A program made the position numbers and the translations under genes. A DNA stretch of 64,000 nt from Fodinibius sp034521915 (lineage in GTDB: Bacteria > Bacteroidota > Rhodothermia > Balneolales > Balneolaceae), in assembly GCF_034521915.1 (NCBI RefSeq), contig NZ_JAXHLU010000018.1, positions 44,523 through 108,522 of the forward strand. Reading direction: 5' to 3'. A model generated the notes under the pieces. It was not told where the DNA came from and did not search any database. It worked only from the letters and a program-made list of their open reading frames with translations. Every line of letters starts with the position of its first letter. Positions within the stretch are counted from its first letter, which is position 1. Below, piece after piece: positions 24,324-33,053 of the stretch.

Positions 24324-25000
24324 TCCTTAAACTTGTAACCGACTCCTTTAACTGTTTCAATATACTCACTTCCGATCTTTTCTCGAATTTTTCGGATGTG
24401 AACATCTACTGTTCGGTCGACTACATAAACATTGTTGCCCCAAACCTGATTAAGCAGTGTTTGGCGATCTAAAACTTTACCCTTTCGACTGGCTAAAAAA
24501 TAAAGCAGCTCAAATTCCTTGCGCGGCATTTGGAACTCCTCATCGCCTTTGGTGACTATATATCGATCTTTATCAATTACGATATCATGTACTTCAATTT
24601 TGTCGGACATCTGATTGGTTTCTTCAAACCGACGTAAAACGGCATTAATACGAGAGATCAATTTCGTGGTACTGATTGGCTTGGTGATATAATCATCACC
24701 TCCCATATCTAATCCCTTGACCTCCGTTTTTTCATCGCCCCGCGCCGTTAGAAAGATAACAGGGATGTGTTTAAGATTTTTATCGTTGCGCATGCGCTCC
24801 ACCACTTCCATGCCATCCATTTTAGGCATCATGATGTCTAAAAGTACAAGATTTGGGCTGTGCTTGCGAGCCATCTCCAAACCCTCTTTGCCGTTTTCAG
24901 CTTTTAGGACGTCATAGCCTTCCTTTTGAAGATTATATTCAATTAGATCGAGAAGATCTTGTTCGTCGTCGACTACTAAGATGGTTTGTTTGTCAGACAC
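24320..25000 (-). CDS. phoB: PhoB-like response regulator
   Basis: 226 residues. Receiver domain with acidic pair D11-D12, phosphoacceptor Asp55 in 'LVLLDIMMPKMDG', Thr in 'IFLTARG' and Lys in 'ITKPIS'; OmpR-type winged helix in the C-terminal 100 residues ('MPRKEFELLYFLASRKGKVLDRQTLLNQVWG.....RTVDVHIRKIREKIG...IETVKGVGYKF'). It should bind DNA when phosphorylated by the overlapping kinase gene. Probably the first gene of the operon, with about 230 bp free upstream. Confidence 0.9.
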   Translation of the reverse strand: MSDKQTILVVDDEQDLLDLIEYNLQKEGYDVLKAENGKEGLEMARKHSPNLVLLDIMMPKMDGMEVVERMRNDKNLKHIPVIFLTARGDEKTEVKGLDMGGDDYITKPISTTKLISRINAVLRRFEETNQMSDKIEVHDIVIDKDRYIVTKGDEEFQMPRKEFELLYFLASRKGKVLDRQTLLNQVWGNNVYVVDRTVDVHIRKIREKIGSEYIETVKGVGYKFKE

Positions 25001-25229
25001 GGCTCAAAAATTGATTACAGTATTAAATGAAGGTAAGTAAAACATTGCTTATAGCTTAAGAAGCAATAGTACAAAGCCCCATCCGCAATTGAAACCGCAG
25101 CCCTGTTAAATAATTGTTATTTCTTTTGGGGATGCTCCACACGCTCGCTTATTTTGCGATCCGGTGCTAAAGAAAACGGATAGTGTTTATCGGATGGCAA
25201 TATCAGCCATACAATGAAATATAGCCTGC
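25001..25229. other. Intergenic region between ruvA and phoB
   Basis: No gene, terminator or repeat that I can recognise in 229 bp. A T-rich stretch around 25110-25130 and a GGGGATGCTCC patch do not form a convincing structure by eye; a small RNA cannot be excluded. Confidence 0.3.
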
Positions 25230-25829
25230 TTATTTGTCCATCTGCGAAAGGGCTTTTTTAACCAGCTGCTGCACGTCGCCATCAAAATCTTCACCTTTGG
25301 CCGCAAGCTCAATGGATTCTTCGGCATCCCGCTTTTTAAAGCCAAGCGATTGCAGAGCAGAAACGGCCTCCTCTTTAACATTGCTGCTGATAGCTGTAGA
25401 TCCATCGGGCGTATAAGTGGCATCTACCATCTCGGAAATTTTATCCTTGAGTTCCAGGATCATCCGCTGTGCGGTTTTTTTGCCGATGCCCTTAATTTTT
25501 GACAGTGCTGATTTATCTTCTTGCACGATAGCGCCCGTGATTTCCTGGGCGGGTAATCCGGAAAGAATAGTAAGTCCAAGCTTGGGACCCACTCCCTTAA
25601 CGGTAATCAAGAGCTCAAAAAGATCTTTCTCATTCTGATTGGCAAAGCCGAATAGCCGCTGATCGTTATCAGTCACATGATGATAAACAAGCAGTTCCAC
25701 CTCATCGCCTGTGGACGGTAACTGGTCATACGTTTGATTGGAAATTTCAAGCATATAACCCACATCGCGGACATCAACAATAACTTGTTCCGGTGATTTA
25801 TCGTGGACGATTCCTTTTAAATATGCAAT
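25230..25829 (-). CDS. ruvA: Holliday junction branch migration protein RuvA
   Basis: 199 residues starting M-I-A-Y-L-K-G-I, the standard RuvA N-terminus; a longer in-frame start 12 codons upstream is rejected on that ground. Domain I OB fold, domain II with helix-hairpin-helix motifs ('LFELLITVKGVGPKLGLTIL' and 'LSKIKGIGKKTAQRMILELKDK'), a variable linker, and domain III (about 150-199) with 'EAVSALQSLGFKKRDAEESI', which contacts RuvB. It binds four-way junctions and drives branch migration with RuvB. ruvC is upstream on the same strand, separated by a repeat. Confidence 0.97.
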   Translation of the reverse strand: MAYLKGIVHDKSPEQVIVDVRDVGYMLEISNQTYDQLPSTGDEVELLVYHHVTDNDQRLFGFANQNEKDLFELLITVKGVGPKLGLTILSGLPAQEITGAIVQEDKSALSKIKGIGKKTAQRMILELKDKISEMVDATYTPDGSTAISSNVKEEAVSALQSLGFKKRDAEESIELAAKGEDFDGDVQQLVKKALSQMDK

Positions 25830-25860
25830 CATGAAAAAGAAATATGTATAAAAATTTAAT

Positions 25861-25936
25861 GTCATCCTGAATTTATTTCAGGATCTTTGTTATCAGAAAT
25901 TAAAGCTTACAGATTCTGAAACAAGTTCAGAATGAC
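25861..25936. repeat. Intergenic palindromic repeat (GTCATCCTGAA...TTCAGAATGAC type)
   Basis: An imperfect 76-bp palindrome: GTCATCCTGAATTTATTTCAGGATCT at one end and AGATTCTGAAACAAGTTCAGAATGAC at the other, with a 24-nt centre. Elements of this form recur between genes in many bacterial genomes and behave like small REP or MITE-type repeats. It splits the ruvC-ruvA pair. No second copy is in this window. Confidence 0.7.
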
Positions 25937-26067
25937 ACCTTTTTGTGTTTTGTAGCTCGGGAAACTTGCTTGGGTGTATAGGTTTGACTATAAGTAAAAG
26001 TTTTTGATCCGAAGATAAAGTCTTCCAGATATATCGATATTAGTAAAGGTATTCAAATTTGAAATGC

Positions 26068-26649
26068 TCAATCCTTAACTCGGTCGGGATTATTTGCTAC
26101 AAAATCGGCCCAGCTCGATTTGCTGTTATTCTGGTGCGTTTTCTTTTTCGATTCGGGCGCCTGCCGGTTAAAACTGTTTTGTTTCATCAGGTGACACCAT
26201 GCTACAGCCAGTGCATCAGTTGCATCTTTGGATAGCTTTTCATCGGGCAGGCTCACGGTTTTTCGCAGCATGAAAGCGACTTGCTCCTTGCTGGCATTAC
26301 CATTTCCCGTAATCGATTTCTTTACTTGTTTGGGATAGTATTCCGTGACTCCAATATCTTGATTGGTAATAGCCAGCATAGCTGCAGCCTGGGCACGTCC
26401 CAGTTTGAGCATAGCCAGCGGATCAACGCCGTATACAGGCGTTTCCACGGCGCAGGAGTCGGGATTGAAAGAAGCAATAATCTTTGAAACTTCTTCAAAA
26501 ATATACTGCAGACGATCGGAGTGGTCATCCATGTGAGCCATCTTCAGCACATCGCAGCGCAAGGCTACAAGCTTGCTGTCCTCTTCGGTGAGAATAGCAT
26601 AGCCGGTATTGCGCGAGCCGGGATCAATACCAAGGATGACATCAGCCAT
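26068..26649 (-). CDS. ruvC: Holliday junction resolvase RuvC
   Basis: 193 residues. The four acidic catalytic residues are in place: Asp9 ('ILGIDPGSRNTGY'), Glu69 ('CAVETPVYG'), Asp142 and Asp145 ('SKDATDALAVAWCH'). The C-terminal about 30 residues are a basic tail beyond the usual RuvC core. It cleaves Holliday junctions as a dimer. The same-strand order ruvC then ruvA, with ruvB not seen, indicates a partly dispersed ruv set. Confidence 0.96.
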   Translation of the reverse strand: MADVILGIDPGSRNTGYAILTEEDSKLVALRCDVLKMAHMDDHSDRLQYIFEEVSKIIASFNPDSCAVETPVYGVDPLAMLKLGRAQAAAMLAITNQDIGVTEYYPKQVKKSITGNGNASKEQVAFMLRKTVSLPDEKLSKDATDALAVAWCHLMKQNSFNRQAPESKKKTHQNNSKSSWADFVANNPDRVKD

Positions 26650-26727
26650 AAATAAGTGATTAGGTGAATTTACTTGAATATAACAGATTTACGATGGATT
26701 TCTCATCGGTAAAATTTGATCGTCCTA

Positions 26728-28131
26728 TCACTTAAATTTTTTAAAAGTATCAATGCGACTGAAATAACTGGTGGCAGCTTCCTTAACTTTGGGTGCCAGC
26801 AGGATAGTTGAAACCATTGTCGGGATCGCCATCAGGGCAAACATTCCATCAATAAGATCAATTACGGCACCAATGGAGGCGACTGAACCAAAAATGATGG
26901 AAGCTACATAAAAGTAGTTGTACCAATGTTGTTTGTCAGCACCGATTAAATAGCCCAGGCATTTGGTTCCGTAATAGGAATATGTAAGCATTGAGCTGAT
27001 AGCAAAGAATACTACACAAATGACCAGCAGGTACGTTCCGAATTCAGGCAGTGCTTGATTAAAAGCATTGAGCGTAAGGGTAACGCCATTGGCTTCGGTG
27101 GATTTCCAGACGCCGGTGACCAGAATAGCAAGGGCGGTCATCGTACAGGTAATGATGGTATCAATAGCGGGACCGAGCATGGCAACCAACCCTTCGCGGA
27201 CCGGTTCTTTGGTTTTGGCGGCGCCGTGGGCAAGGGCTTCGGTACCGAGTCCGGCCTCATTGGAGAATACACCGCGCTGAATACCGATAACAATCAGGGA
27301 TCCAACCGCACCACCCATTACGGATTTCCCGGTGAACGCATCCGTAACAATAAGTCCCAGATAATGTGGAATTTCGGTGATATGCGAAGCTAAAATTGCG
27401 ATCACGCATCCCACGTAAATTACAACCATGGCAGGGACCAACTTGGAAGTCACTTTTCCAATGCGGGTAATACCACCGAAAATGACAATGGAAACTAATA
27501 CAACCAGCACAAAGCCCGTAATTAAATCACCACCCATATGCGCGTTGGCAGCAACCCAGCCTTGGGGAATATAAATGCTGTCGCGCAGGATTTGCGTGAG
27601 CTGGTTGGCTTGGAAGATGGGTAACGGCCCAAAAATACCGGCCAGTGCAAAGAGTCCGGCCAAGGGTTTAAAGAGATACGTCCAGTTGTCGCCCCACTTT
27701 TTTTCCAGACCTTCGCGAATCACATACATCGGTCCACCTTGAACTTTGCCTTCGGAATCTTCGCCGCGATATAAAATGGCCAGCGTACAGGTGAAAAATT
27801 TAGTGGCCATTCCTACAAAGGCACTGACCCACATCCAGAAAAGTGCGCCGGGTCCGCCCATAAAGATAGCTACCGCTACACCACTGATATTTCCCATGCC
27901 CACTGTTGCAGCCAGGGCACTGGCCAGTGCTTCGAAGTGGGTAATGTCACCGGGATCGTCGGGATCGTCATAGTGTCCGCGAAGGATGTTAAGAGCGTGT
28001 CTAAAATATTTGAAAGGGGCAAAACGTGAATAAATCAGAAAGAAAAGTCCGCCACCTACCAGCAGGTAAACCAGCGGCATGCCCCACATAAAACTTGAAA
28101 AAGCGCTAAGTGCTTGTTCTATAAGTTCCAA
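26728..28131 (-). CDS. Sodium:alanine (AGCS/AlsT) symporter
   Basis: 467 residues with about eleven membrane helices. The AGCS signature is clear: 'LAATVGMGNISGVAVAIFMGGPGALFWMWVSAFVGMATKF', followed by 'GGPMYV', 'FGGITRIGKV' and 'RGVFSNEAGLGTEALAHGAA'. These inner-membrane carriers import alanine or glycine with Na+ or H+. Substrate is not defined by sequence. Monocistronic. Confidence 0.94.
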   Translation of the reverse strand: MELIEQALSAFSSFMWGMPLVYLLVGGGLFFLIYSRFAPFKYFRHALNILRGHYDDPDDPGDITHFEALASALAATVGMGNISGVAVAIFMGGPGALFWMWVSAFVGMATKFFTCTLAILYRGEDSEGKVQGGPMYVIREGLEKKWGDNWTYLFKPLAGLFALAGIFGPLPIFQANQLTQILRDSIYIPQGWVAANAHMGGDLITGFVLVVLVSIVIFGGITRIGKVTSKLVPAMVVIYVGCVIAILASHITEIPHYLGLIVTDAFTGKSVMGGAVGSLIVIGIQRGVFSNEAGLGTEALAHGAAKTKEPVREGLVAMLGPAIDTIITCTMTALAILVTGVWKSTEANGVTLTLNAFNQALPEFGTYLLVICVVFFAISSMLTYSYYGTKCLGYLIGADKQHWYNYFYVASIIFGSVASIGAVIDLIDGMFALMAIPTMVSTILLAPKVKEAATSYFSRIDTFKKFK

Positions 28132-28178
28132 ATTATAAGCTGGATTTAATTAATATTTAAAAGGGGTGAATATACTAA

Positions 28179-28646
28179 TTAGTTCGTGCGAGTAAAGAAG
28201 ATAAAATCGGTAGCAGGGGGATCAATATTTGCATTTCGCAATAGTTTGGCGATTTGTGCCCGGTGATGTTGACCATGGATGATTACATGATATAAAATAT
28301 CGGAAAGAGTAGTCTCGTAGGAAATGCCTTTTGAATTGGTATAGGATATAATTTTATCCAGGTTGTCTTGGCCGGTACTAATCAACTGCTTCCATTGTTG
28401 ATTTAGGGTCTTAAGATTTTGCAGTGCTTCGGGTAATCCGTAGTCGGGCCAAATTTTAATATCACCCAAAGATTTGCCCTTAATGCGATGTAACCACATT
28501 TGCTGTGATCCCGCAATATGTGCAAGGTATTCAACTGCTTTCTCGGATTCTTCAAAACTGAGATTGTCTTGGAGGCTTAATAAAATTTGTTCGTTGGCCC
28601 AGTTGTCGTATTCAAATAATCGAAGCAGATGATCCGCTGATTCCAT
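28179..28646 (-). CDS. DinB-family four-helix protein
   Basis: 155 residues. The DinB/YfiT fold is indicated by 'LLRLFEYDNWANEQIL' (first helix with the N-x-W signature), 'EYLAHIAGSQQMWLHRIKG' (a metal-ligand His) and 'ILYHVIIHGQHHRAQIAKLLR' (the His-x3-His pair), which together form a three-histidine metal site. Relatives are thiol S-transferases and metal-dependent hydrolases; function here unknown. Not related to DNA polymerase IV despite the name. Confidence 0.9.
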   Translation of the reverse strand: MESADHLLRLFEYDNWANEQILLSLQDNLSFEESEKAVEYLAHIAGSQQMWLHRIKGKSLGDIKIWPDYGLPEALQNLKTLNQQWKQLISTGQDNLDKIISYTNSKGISYETTLSDILYHVIIHGQHHRAQIAKLLRNANIDPPATDFIFFTRTN

Positions 28647-28778
28647 GATTTAGATTTTTGTTGAATTTAATCAGTAAAGAGAGCATATCAGAAATGATAA
28701 TATAATACAAATTTTGAAGTAGTTGAGAGCCATCCTATTTTAGCTGCTTGATAATATTAAACAAATCATTGTGCAAAT

Positions 28779-29549
28779 ATGCTGCTCGCTCTTGATATCG
28801 GAAATAGCAATATTGTAATTGGTGCATCATCAAACGGGGAATGGAAACACCAGTGGCGCATCCAGACCGATACCGACAAAACGGCTGATGAATACGCGGT
28901 GCTTTTTAATAGCTTGTTCAGCGAGTTTGATCTTACCTTTAACAGGTTTAAGCAGATTATAATCAGCAGTGTTGTCCCCCAGCTTACGCAAACGATTAGT
29001 GAGGTTTTTGAGAAAAAGTCCCATACCAAAGCATTGATTTTAAATGGAGAGGTTGAGACAGGGCTTAAGATTAAACGGTTAAATCGAAAAAGCGTTGGTG
29101 CTGATCTTATTGCAGATGCGGTTGGTGCTTATGCATTGTTTCAAGATGATTGTATTGTGGTTGATTTTGGTACGGCTACGACGTTGATGGCAGTAAGAAG
29201 GCCGGGTGAACTTGTTGGAGGATCTATTTGTGCCGGGTTAAAGGTTACTATTGATGCTTTGGTAGGGAAAACTGCCCAGCTTTCACAGATCCCGATGGAG
29301 CCCCCGAAGCAGGTTATTGGCGGCAGCACGATGGAGGCGATGCAGTCGGGGCTGGTATTGGGCCATTTGTGTATGATAGAAGGATTAATTGACCGGATGC
29401 AAAAACAGATGGGAGGATCGGCAAAAGTAATTGCTACGGGAGGCTTATCTGAAAAAATTGCCGCACATACCGATTACTTTGATGTTATTGATCCCATGCT
29501 AACGCTCGATGGCTTGCGCCTGATTATGGAAAGACAGCAGAAGCAGTAA
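28779..29549 (+). CDS. coaX: Type III pantothenate kinase
   Basis: 256 residues. ASKHA-fold kinase with 'LLALDIGNSNIVIG' (phosphate-binding Asp6), 'SVVPQ', 'GADLIADAVGAYALF', 'IVVDFGTATT' and 'GGSICAGLKVTIDAL', the CoaX signature set. It phosphorylates pantothenate in the first step of coenzyme A synthesis and is a K+- or NH4+-dependent enzyme. Convergent with marC and separated by a shared hairpin. Confidence 0.96.
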   Translation: MLLALDIGNSNIVIGASSNGEWKHQWRIQTDTDKTADEYAVLFNSLFSEFDLTFNRFKQIIISSVVPQLTQTISEVFEKKSHTKALILNGEVETGLKIKRLNRKSVGADLIADAVGAYALFQDDCIVVDFGTATTLMAVRRPGELVGGSICAGLKVTIDALVGKTAQLSQIPMEPPKQVIGGSTMEAMQSGLVLGHLCMIEGLIDRMQKQMGGSAKVIATGGLSEKIAAHTDYFDVIDPMLTLDGLRLIMERQQKQ

Positions 29550-29555
29550 TTGGAA

Positions 29556-29603
29556 GAAGTGAAAAGCAAGAAGTGTTTGATCTTTCTTCTTGCTTTTCGC
29601 TTC
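29556..29603. terminator. Bidirectional terminator between coaX and marC
   Basis: An 18-bp near-perfect inverted repeat (GAAGTGAAAAGCAAGAAG and CTTCTTGCTTTTCGCTTC, one mismatch, 12-nt loop). It lies between two convergent stop codons, so it can end both transcripts. Confidence 0.75.
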
Positions 29604-29607
29604 TATC

Positions 29608-30282
29608 TCAGACTCCAAAAAACATTGAAACCCCGTTCAGGATAAACTGTACCCCAATGGCCATTGCGATAAATCCCATCATTCTTGTAATGATATTCAT
29701 CCCTGTGGGACCAATATACTTTGCGGAGAAAGGAGCCAGCCGAAGCACACCGTATGAGATTAGAGCAACCAATACAATAGCTATGCTTATAATGGCAAAA
29801 TCCCAGATACCCTGAGCTTGAGATCCTAGTCCAATAACAACAGCAATGCTTCCCGGTCCCGATAGCATGGGCATCGCCATGGGGCTAAAAGAGATATCCT
29901 GTTTATCCTTTGCGGCTTCCTGTGCTTCTTCTGAAATTCTGTGTTCTGTTACTTCGGGATTCAACATAGCGTAGGCGGCACGTAGAATGATAAGTCCGCC
30001 CGCAATACGAATTCCTGAGAGGCTAATACCAAAAAAACTCATGATATAAGTGCCTGCCAGCAAAAAAATGATGAGCACCAGAAACATATAGAGGGATGAT
30101 TTTTTAGCTACTGAGATGCGCTCAAGGTCACTATTTTTCTCGGTCAAGGAGAGAAAAACAGGCATGGCTGCCAACGGGTTTGCTACCGATATTATGGCTG
30201 TGAAGGCTGCCACAAAAAGGGTTGTGGTACCCATTAGATAGGAACTAAATGTGCTACTTTGATTTATAATCTCTTCAAACAT
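29608..30282 (-). CDS. MarC-family integral membrane protein
   Basis: 224 residues with six membrane helices. 'FTAIISVANPLAAMPVFLSLT' and 'MAMPMLSGPGSIAVVIGL' are the family's two N-P and G-P-G signature helices, followed by 'TRMMGFIAMAIGVQFILNGV'. MarC proteins are conserved inner-membrane proteins whose transported substrate is unknown; they are not needed for multiple antibiotic resistance. Confidence 0.93.
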   Translation of the reverse strand: MFEEIINQSSTFSSYLMGTTTLFVAAFTAIISVANPLAAMPVFLSLTEKNSDLERISVAKKSSLYMFLVLIIFLLAGTYIMSFFGISLSGIRIAGGLIILRAAYAMLNPEVTEHRISEEAQEAAKDKQDISFSPMAMPMLSGPGSIAVVIGLGSQAQGIWDFAIISIAIVLVALISYGVLRLAPFSAKYIGPTGMNIITRMMGFIAMAIGVQFILNGVSMFFGV

Positions 30283-30406
30283 AAGTCGCTAATATATAAA
30301 ATGGTGCTCAGTTTTTTAACATATTTTGCCAACGAAATACGCTTTCCAAATGTTAAATTTAATCTTAGATTTAGATTCGAATTTTTAAGTATTTAATAGA
30401 TTGTTG

Positions 30407-30883
30407 ATGAAGCAAAAAGAAGGACAAAATTACGAATCGATTGTTAATACCGTTAGCAAAATTGTTAATCGTGACGATGAATCGCGCGATCAAAAACTGC
30501 AGCAGATCAGTGAGTTACTGGCAAAAAATGTTGAAGCTTTTGACTGGGTAGGGTTCTATCTGGTTGATCCTAATGCCAACAAGGAGCTTGTGCTGGGGCC
30601 GTATGTTGGCGAAGAAACCGACCATACGCGCATCCCATTTGGGAAGGGAATTTGCGGACAGGCGGCCGAAACTAACGAAACTTTTGTAATTCAGGATGTT
30701 AGTAAAGAAGATAATTATCTGGCATGCAGTGTGCACGTTGAAGCAGAAATTGTAGTGCCGGTTAAAAAAGATGGGCAATTTGTTGCCGAGCTTGATATTG
30801 ATTCGCACAAGAGAGATTCGATGACCGAAGAGCATCGAAAAATGCTGGAGAAGGTTTGTGAAATTGTTTCGCCATTATTTTAA
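30407..30883 (+). CDS. GAF-domain free methionine-R-sulfoxide reductase-like protein
   Basis: 158 residues from the ATG; two TTG codons precede it. A single GAF domain with 'FDWVGFYLVDPN..KELVLGPYVGE....RIPFGKGICGQAAET....VIQDVSKEDNYLACSVHVEAEIVVPV' matches fRMsr (YebR/MsrC). The resolving and catalytic cysteines of 'KGICG' and 'YLACS' are kept, but the third family cysteine, normally just before 'RIPFG', is replaced by Asp-His. It should reduce free methionine-R-sulfoxide with thioredoxin. It seems to be co-transcribed with the DUF4920 gene 7 nt downstream. Confidence 0.88.
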   Translation: MKQKEGQNYESIVNTVSKIVNRDDESRDQKLQQISELLAKNVEAFDWVGFYLVDPNANKELVLGPYVGEETDHTRIPFGKGICGQAAETNETFVIQDVSKEDNYLACSVHVEAEIVVPVKKDGQFVAELDIDSHKRDSMTEEHRKMLEKVCEIVSPLF

Positions 30884-30890
30884 ATAAAAA

Positions 30891-31412
30891 ATGATGAAGT
30901 CGATCATGAAAAAATTAGCTACCATAATTGTTGGAGTATTATTCATAACAAATATTGGTACTGCCCAAAATACAGATAAAGTAATGCAGTTGGCGGAACC
31001 GGTAGAAACGGGCGAAAATTATAAGGTCTATGGCAGTGAATTCCCGGATGATGCCCAATTTTTTGCCCCGGGATATTTAGTGCGTAATGCAGATATTTTT
31101 AAAGCTAAAAAGGTGGCAACTCAGGGAACTATCAAGCAGGTATGCCAAAAGAAAGGTTGTTTCTTTATGCTCTCTGCCGGTGAAAAAAATATTCGCGTTT
31201 CATTTAAGGATTACAAGTTCTTTATTCCAACCGATGCGGCCGGATCTAAAGTGCAGTTGATGGGAATATTTAGGGTCAAGGATATTTCTGAAGATCAGGC
31301 TAAGCACTATGCTGAGGATGCCGGAGGAGATGCTAAAAAGGTGATGGGGCCTCAAAAGGAGTATAACATTGTAGCTAGCTCAGTGAAGATTATAGATGCA
31401 AAAGATAGTTAA
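30891..31412 (+). CDS. DUF4920 exported protein
   Basis: 173 residues. A signal peptide (to about T-A-Q) is followed by the DUF4920 OB-like domain with 'KKVATQGTIKQVCQKKGCFFML' (paired cysteines C-Q-K-K-G-C) and 'IRVSFKDYKFFIPTDAAGSKVQLMGIF'. Common in Bacteroidota; periplasmic, function unknown, with the cysteine pair suggesting metal binding or redox activity. Its stop overlaps the convergent methyltransferase stop by 3 nt. Confidence 0.9.
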   Translation: MMKSIMKKLATIIVGVLFITNIGTAQNTDKVMQLAEPVETGENYKVYGSEFPDDAQFFAPGYLVRNADIFKAKKVATQGTIKQVCQKKGCFFMLSAGEKNIRVSFKDYKFFIPTDAAGSKVQLMGIFRVKDISEDQAKHYAEDAGGDAKKVMGPQKEYNIVASSVKIIDAKDS

Positions 31413-32443
31413 CGAACCTTGCAAATAAGTCCGTTATGTGCTTTGATGTATCCGGCGCGCAGGATATCGAAGCCGTTTTCCCAGGCATATAATCCCATTT
31501 GGTGGATATCCATCAACTCTCGGTAGCCATAATTCATGTAATCGCTCATTACGGTATAAAATGCCTTGCTGCGCAGCTGATTTCGAGGAGTAGTAAGAAT
31601 AGCATAGCCGCCTGGTTTTAAGAAACGACGGTGCATTTCAAAAGCCTCGTGTTTATACTCATCGGGAAAATGCTCGATGAGCCCAATACTGACCACAATG
31701 TCGAACTCCTTGCCATATTTTAAATTCCGGATATCCTCGACCACAAAATCGATATTCATATCCTCTTTGTAATATACCTTGTGATTGCCGGTAGCGGGAT
31801 CATTTCCTAAAAAAGGATATTGGGCCGGAAATTTACCATAGCGATCGGTTTTGCAGAATTTGTCATAGTCAACTAGCACCGCATGTCCTCCGGGATATTG
31901 TGCCATTAATTGCATGGCCTCGTAGCCGTCGGCTGCCCCCAGGAACAGCACTTCCGGTTTTTCGACATCCAATCCTTCAAAAAGGGCTCGTTTGCCCCGT
32001 GGATCCCAGATGGCGTCTTCAATGCGGTGTACCTTATTCCAAACCAGTAGTTGTACCAGCTCTTCCAGCGCTTCGCCCGCACCGTGAATATCCATGCTCA
32101 TTAGGTTTTTCCAGATAGCAGATCGGGCCTGCTGTTTTTCTTCGGGAACATCTTTGATAAATAGCTGATGAAAAGATCTATTAAAATGCTCCCAGCCTTC
32201 TTTTACACCCATTTCTTCACCGTGCTCCTTTTCCCACTTTTTTTTGCCTTCGGCCCACTTATCAACTTTATATGGTCTATTTACTTTATCCCAGCTCAGG
32301 TCGGACCAGTCAGTAAAGCTAACATCTTCAAATACGTCGGGCGGGGTGTCGCGCAGATCTCGGACGTGCGTGGCAAGACGATCGAAATAACCGACTTGGT
32401 GCTTGGAATCTTTTACTGTTTGTTGAGTGGCATCCGTTTCCAT
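31409..32443 (-). CDS. Class I SAM-dependent methyltransferase
   Basis: 344 residues. A long N-terminal helical extension (1-150, rich in W and K) precedes a Rossmann methyltransferase domain: motif I 'EVLFLGAADGYEAMQL' (an A-A-D-G variant of G-x-G-x-G), the acidic ribose-binding residue in 'HAVLVDYDKF', motif post-I 'FVVEDIRNL', motif II 'FDIVVSIGLIEHF' and motif III 'FLKPGGYAILTTP'. The substrate is not evident; the N-terminal extension may hold a recognition domain. Confidence 0.85.
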   Translation of the reverse strand: METDATQQTVKDSKHQVGYFDRLATHVRDLRDTPPDVFEDVSFTDWSDLSWDKVNRPYKVDKWAEGKKKWEKEHGEEMGVKEGWEHFNRSFHQLFIKDVPEEKQQARSAIWKNLMSMDIHGAGEALEELVQLLVWNKVHRIEDAIWDPRGKRALFEGLDVEKPEVLFLGAADGYEAMQLMAQYPGGHAVLVDYDKFCKTDRYGKFPAQYPFLGNDPATGNHKVYYKEDMNIDFVVEDIRNLKYGKEFDIVVSIGLIEHFPDEYKHEAFEMHRRFLKPGGYAILTTPRNQLRSKAFYTVMSDYMNYGYRELMDIHQMGLYAWENGFDILRAGYIKAHNGLICKVR

Positions 32444-32514
32444 GGCATAGTCCCTTAATTAGCGTTTTATTTTTATTATAACTAACGCTGGAATGAAAGT
32501 CATTTACAGATTTT

Positions 32515-32649
32515 TTAGAAGACTGCTATCCCCAAATGCTCCCAGCTATGTTCTTTCCAAGCTCGCGTGCCAAATTTATCGTTGAACATGGTAAGCTACA
32601 GAAGCGCCAGCATCATCTCATCAATCTTATCCTTATCGTATTCTATCAT
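32515..32649 (-). pseudogene. DUF6429 gene remnant with internal stop
   Basis: The minus-strand frame reads M-I-E-Y-D-K-D-K-I-D-E-M-M-L-A-L-L then a TAG where tyrosine is expected, then in the same frame 'LTMFNDKFGTRAWKEHSWEHL' and a stop. This matches the N-terminal half of DUF6429 proteins (E-Y-D-x-x-K-I-D-E-...-L-A-L-L-Y-L-T-x-F...R-A-W-K-x-H-x-W). A single TAC-to-TAG change plus loss of the C-terminal half makes it non-functional. Confidence 0.6.
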
Positions 32650-32697
32650 TGGTAAATTTAGATTTCGATTATACTGTAGGCAGCTATTGCCACAAAA

Positions 32698-32982
32698 ATG
32701 AACCCAAATGAAATTGAAAATAGAACGGATGAACCCCAAGAAATAAATGTTGAAATAACAATTTCAAAAAAAGAATTGTCTAAAAGAATGCTAAGAGTAA
32801 GTGATATATTTTACGATCAGGACTCGCTTTCACCCTCTTCTGCAGTACCTGCATATTTTGATTGGAATGCCCGGATTAATTGTCCGATTACAAAAGGAGC
32901 GAGGCTCATACCAGGCAATAGCGCCCAGCCAGATCGTCCGGGATCTTGCGTGTTAAGTACATCGGATAATCCAGGCAGATAG
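32698..32982 (+). CDS. Doubtful 94-residue frame overlapping an ATPase remnant
   Basis: The first 48 residues (charged, 'EINVEITISKKELSKRMLRVSDIFYDQ') look protein-like, but the second half is antisense to the P-type ATPase remnant at 32817-33053 and reads as noise. It may be a genuine N-terminal stub of a deleted gene joined to unrelated sequence. No ribosome site is clear. Kept with low confidence. Confidence 0.2.
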   Translation: MNPNEIENRTDEPQEINVEITISKKELSKRMLRVSDIFYDQDSLSPSSAVPAYFDWNARINCPITKGARLIPGNSAQPDRPGSCVLSTSDNPGR

Positions 32983-33053
32983 ACGGCGGCAAGCAGCAGA
33001 ACGATACAGAGCAGAATTGCCCCGGCTACATATCCGTTATTTGTGATTTCGTT
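32817..33053 (-). pseudogene. C-terminal remnant of a P-type cation ATPase
   Basis: 78 codons on the minus strand after an in-frame stop: '..NNGYVAGAILLCIVLLLAAVYLPGLSDVLNTQDPG.SGWALLPGMSLAPFVIGQLIR', which fits the last two membrane helices of Ca2+/Na+-type P-ATPases (N-x-x-x-x-G-A-I...A-V-Y-x-P...L...D). There is no start, and no trace of the phosphorylation or ATP domains nearby. A frameshifted continuation may extend slightly upstream. Confidence 0.65.
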
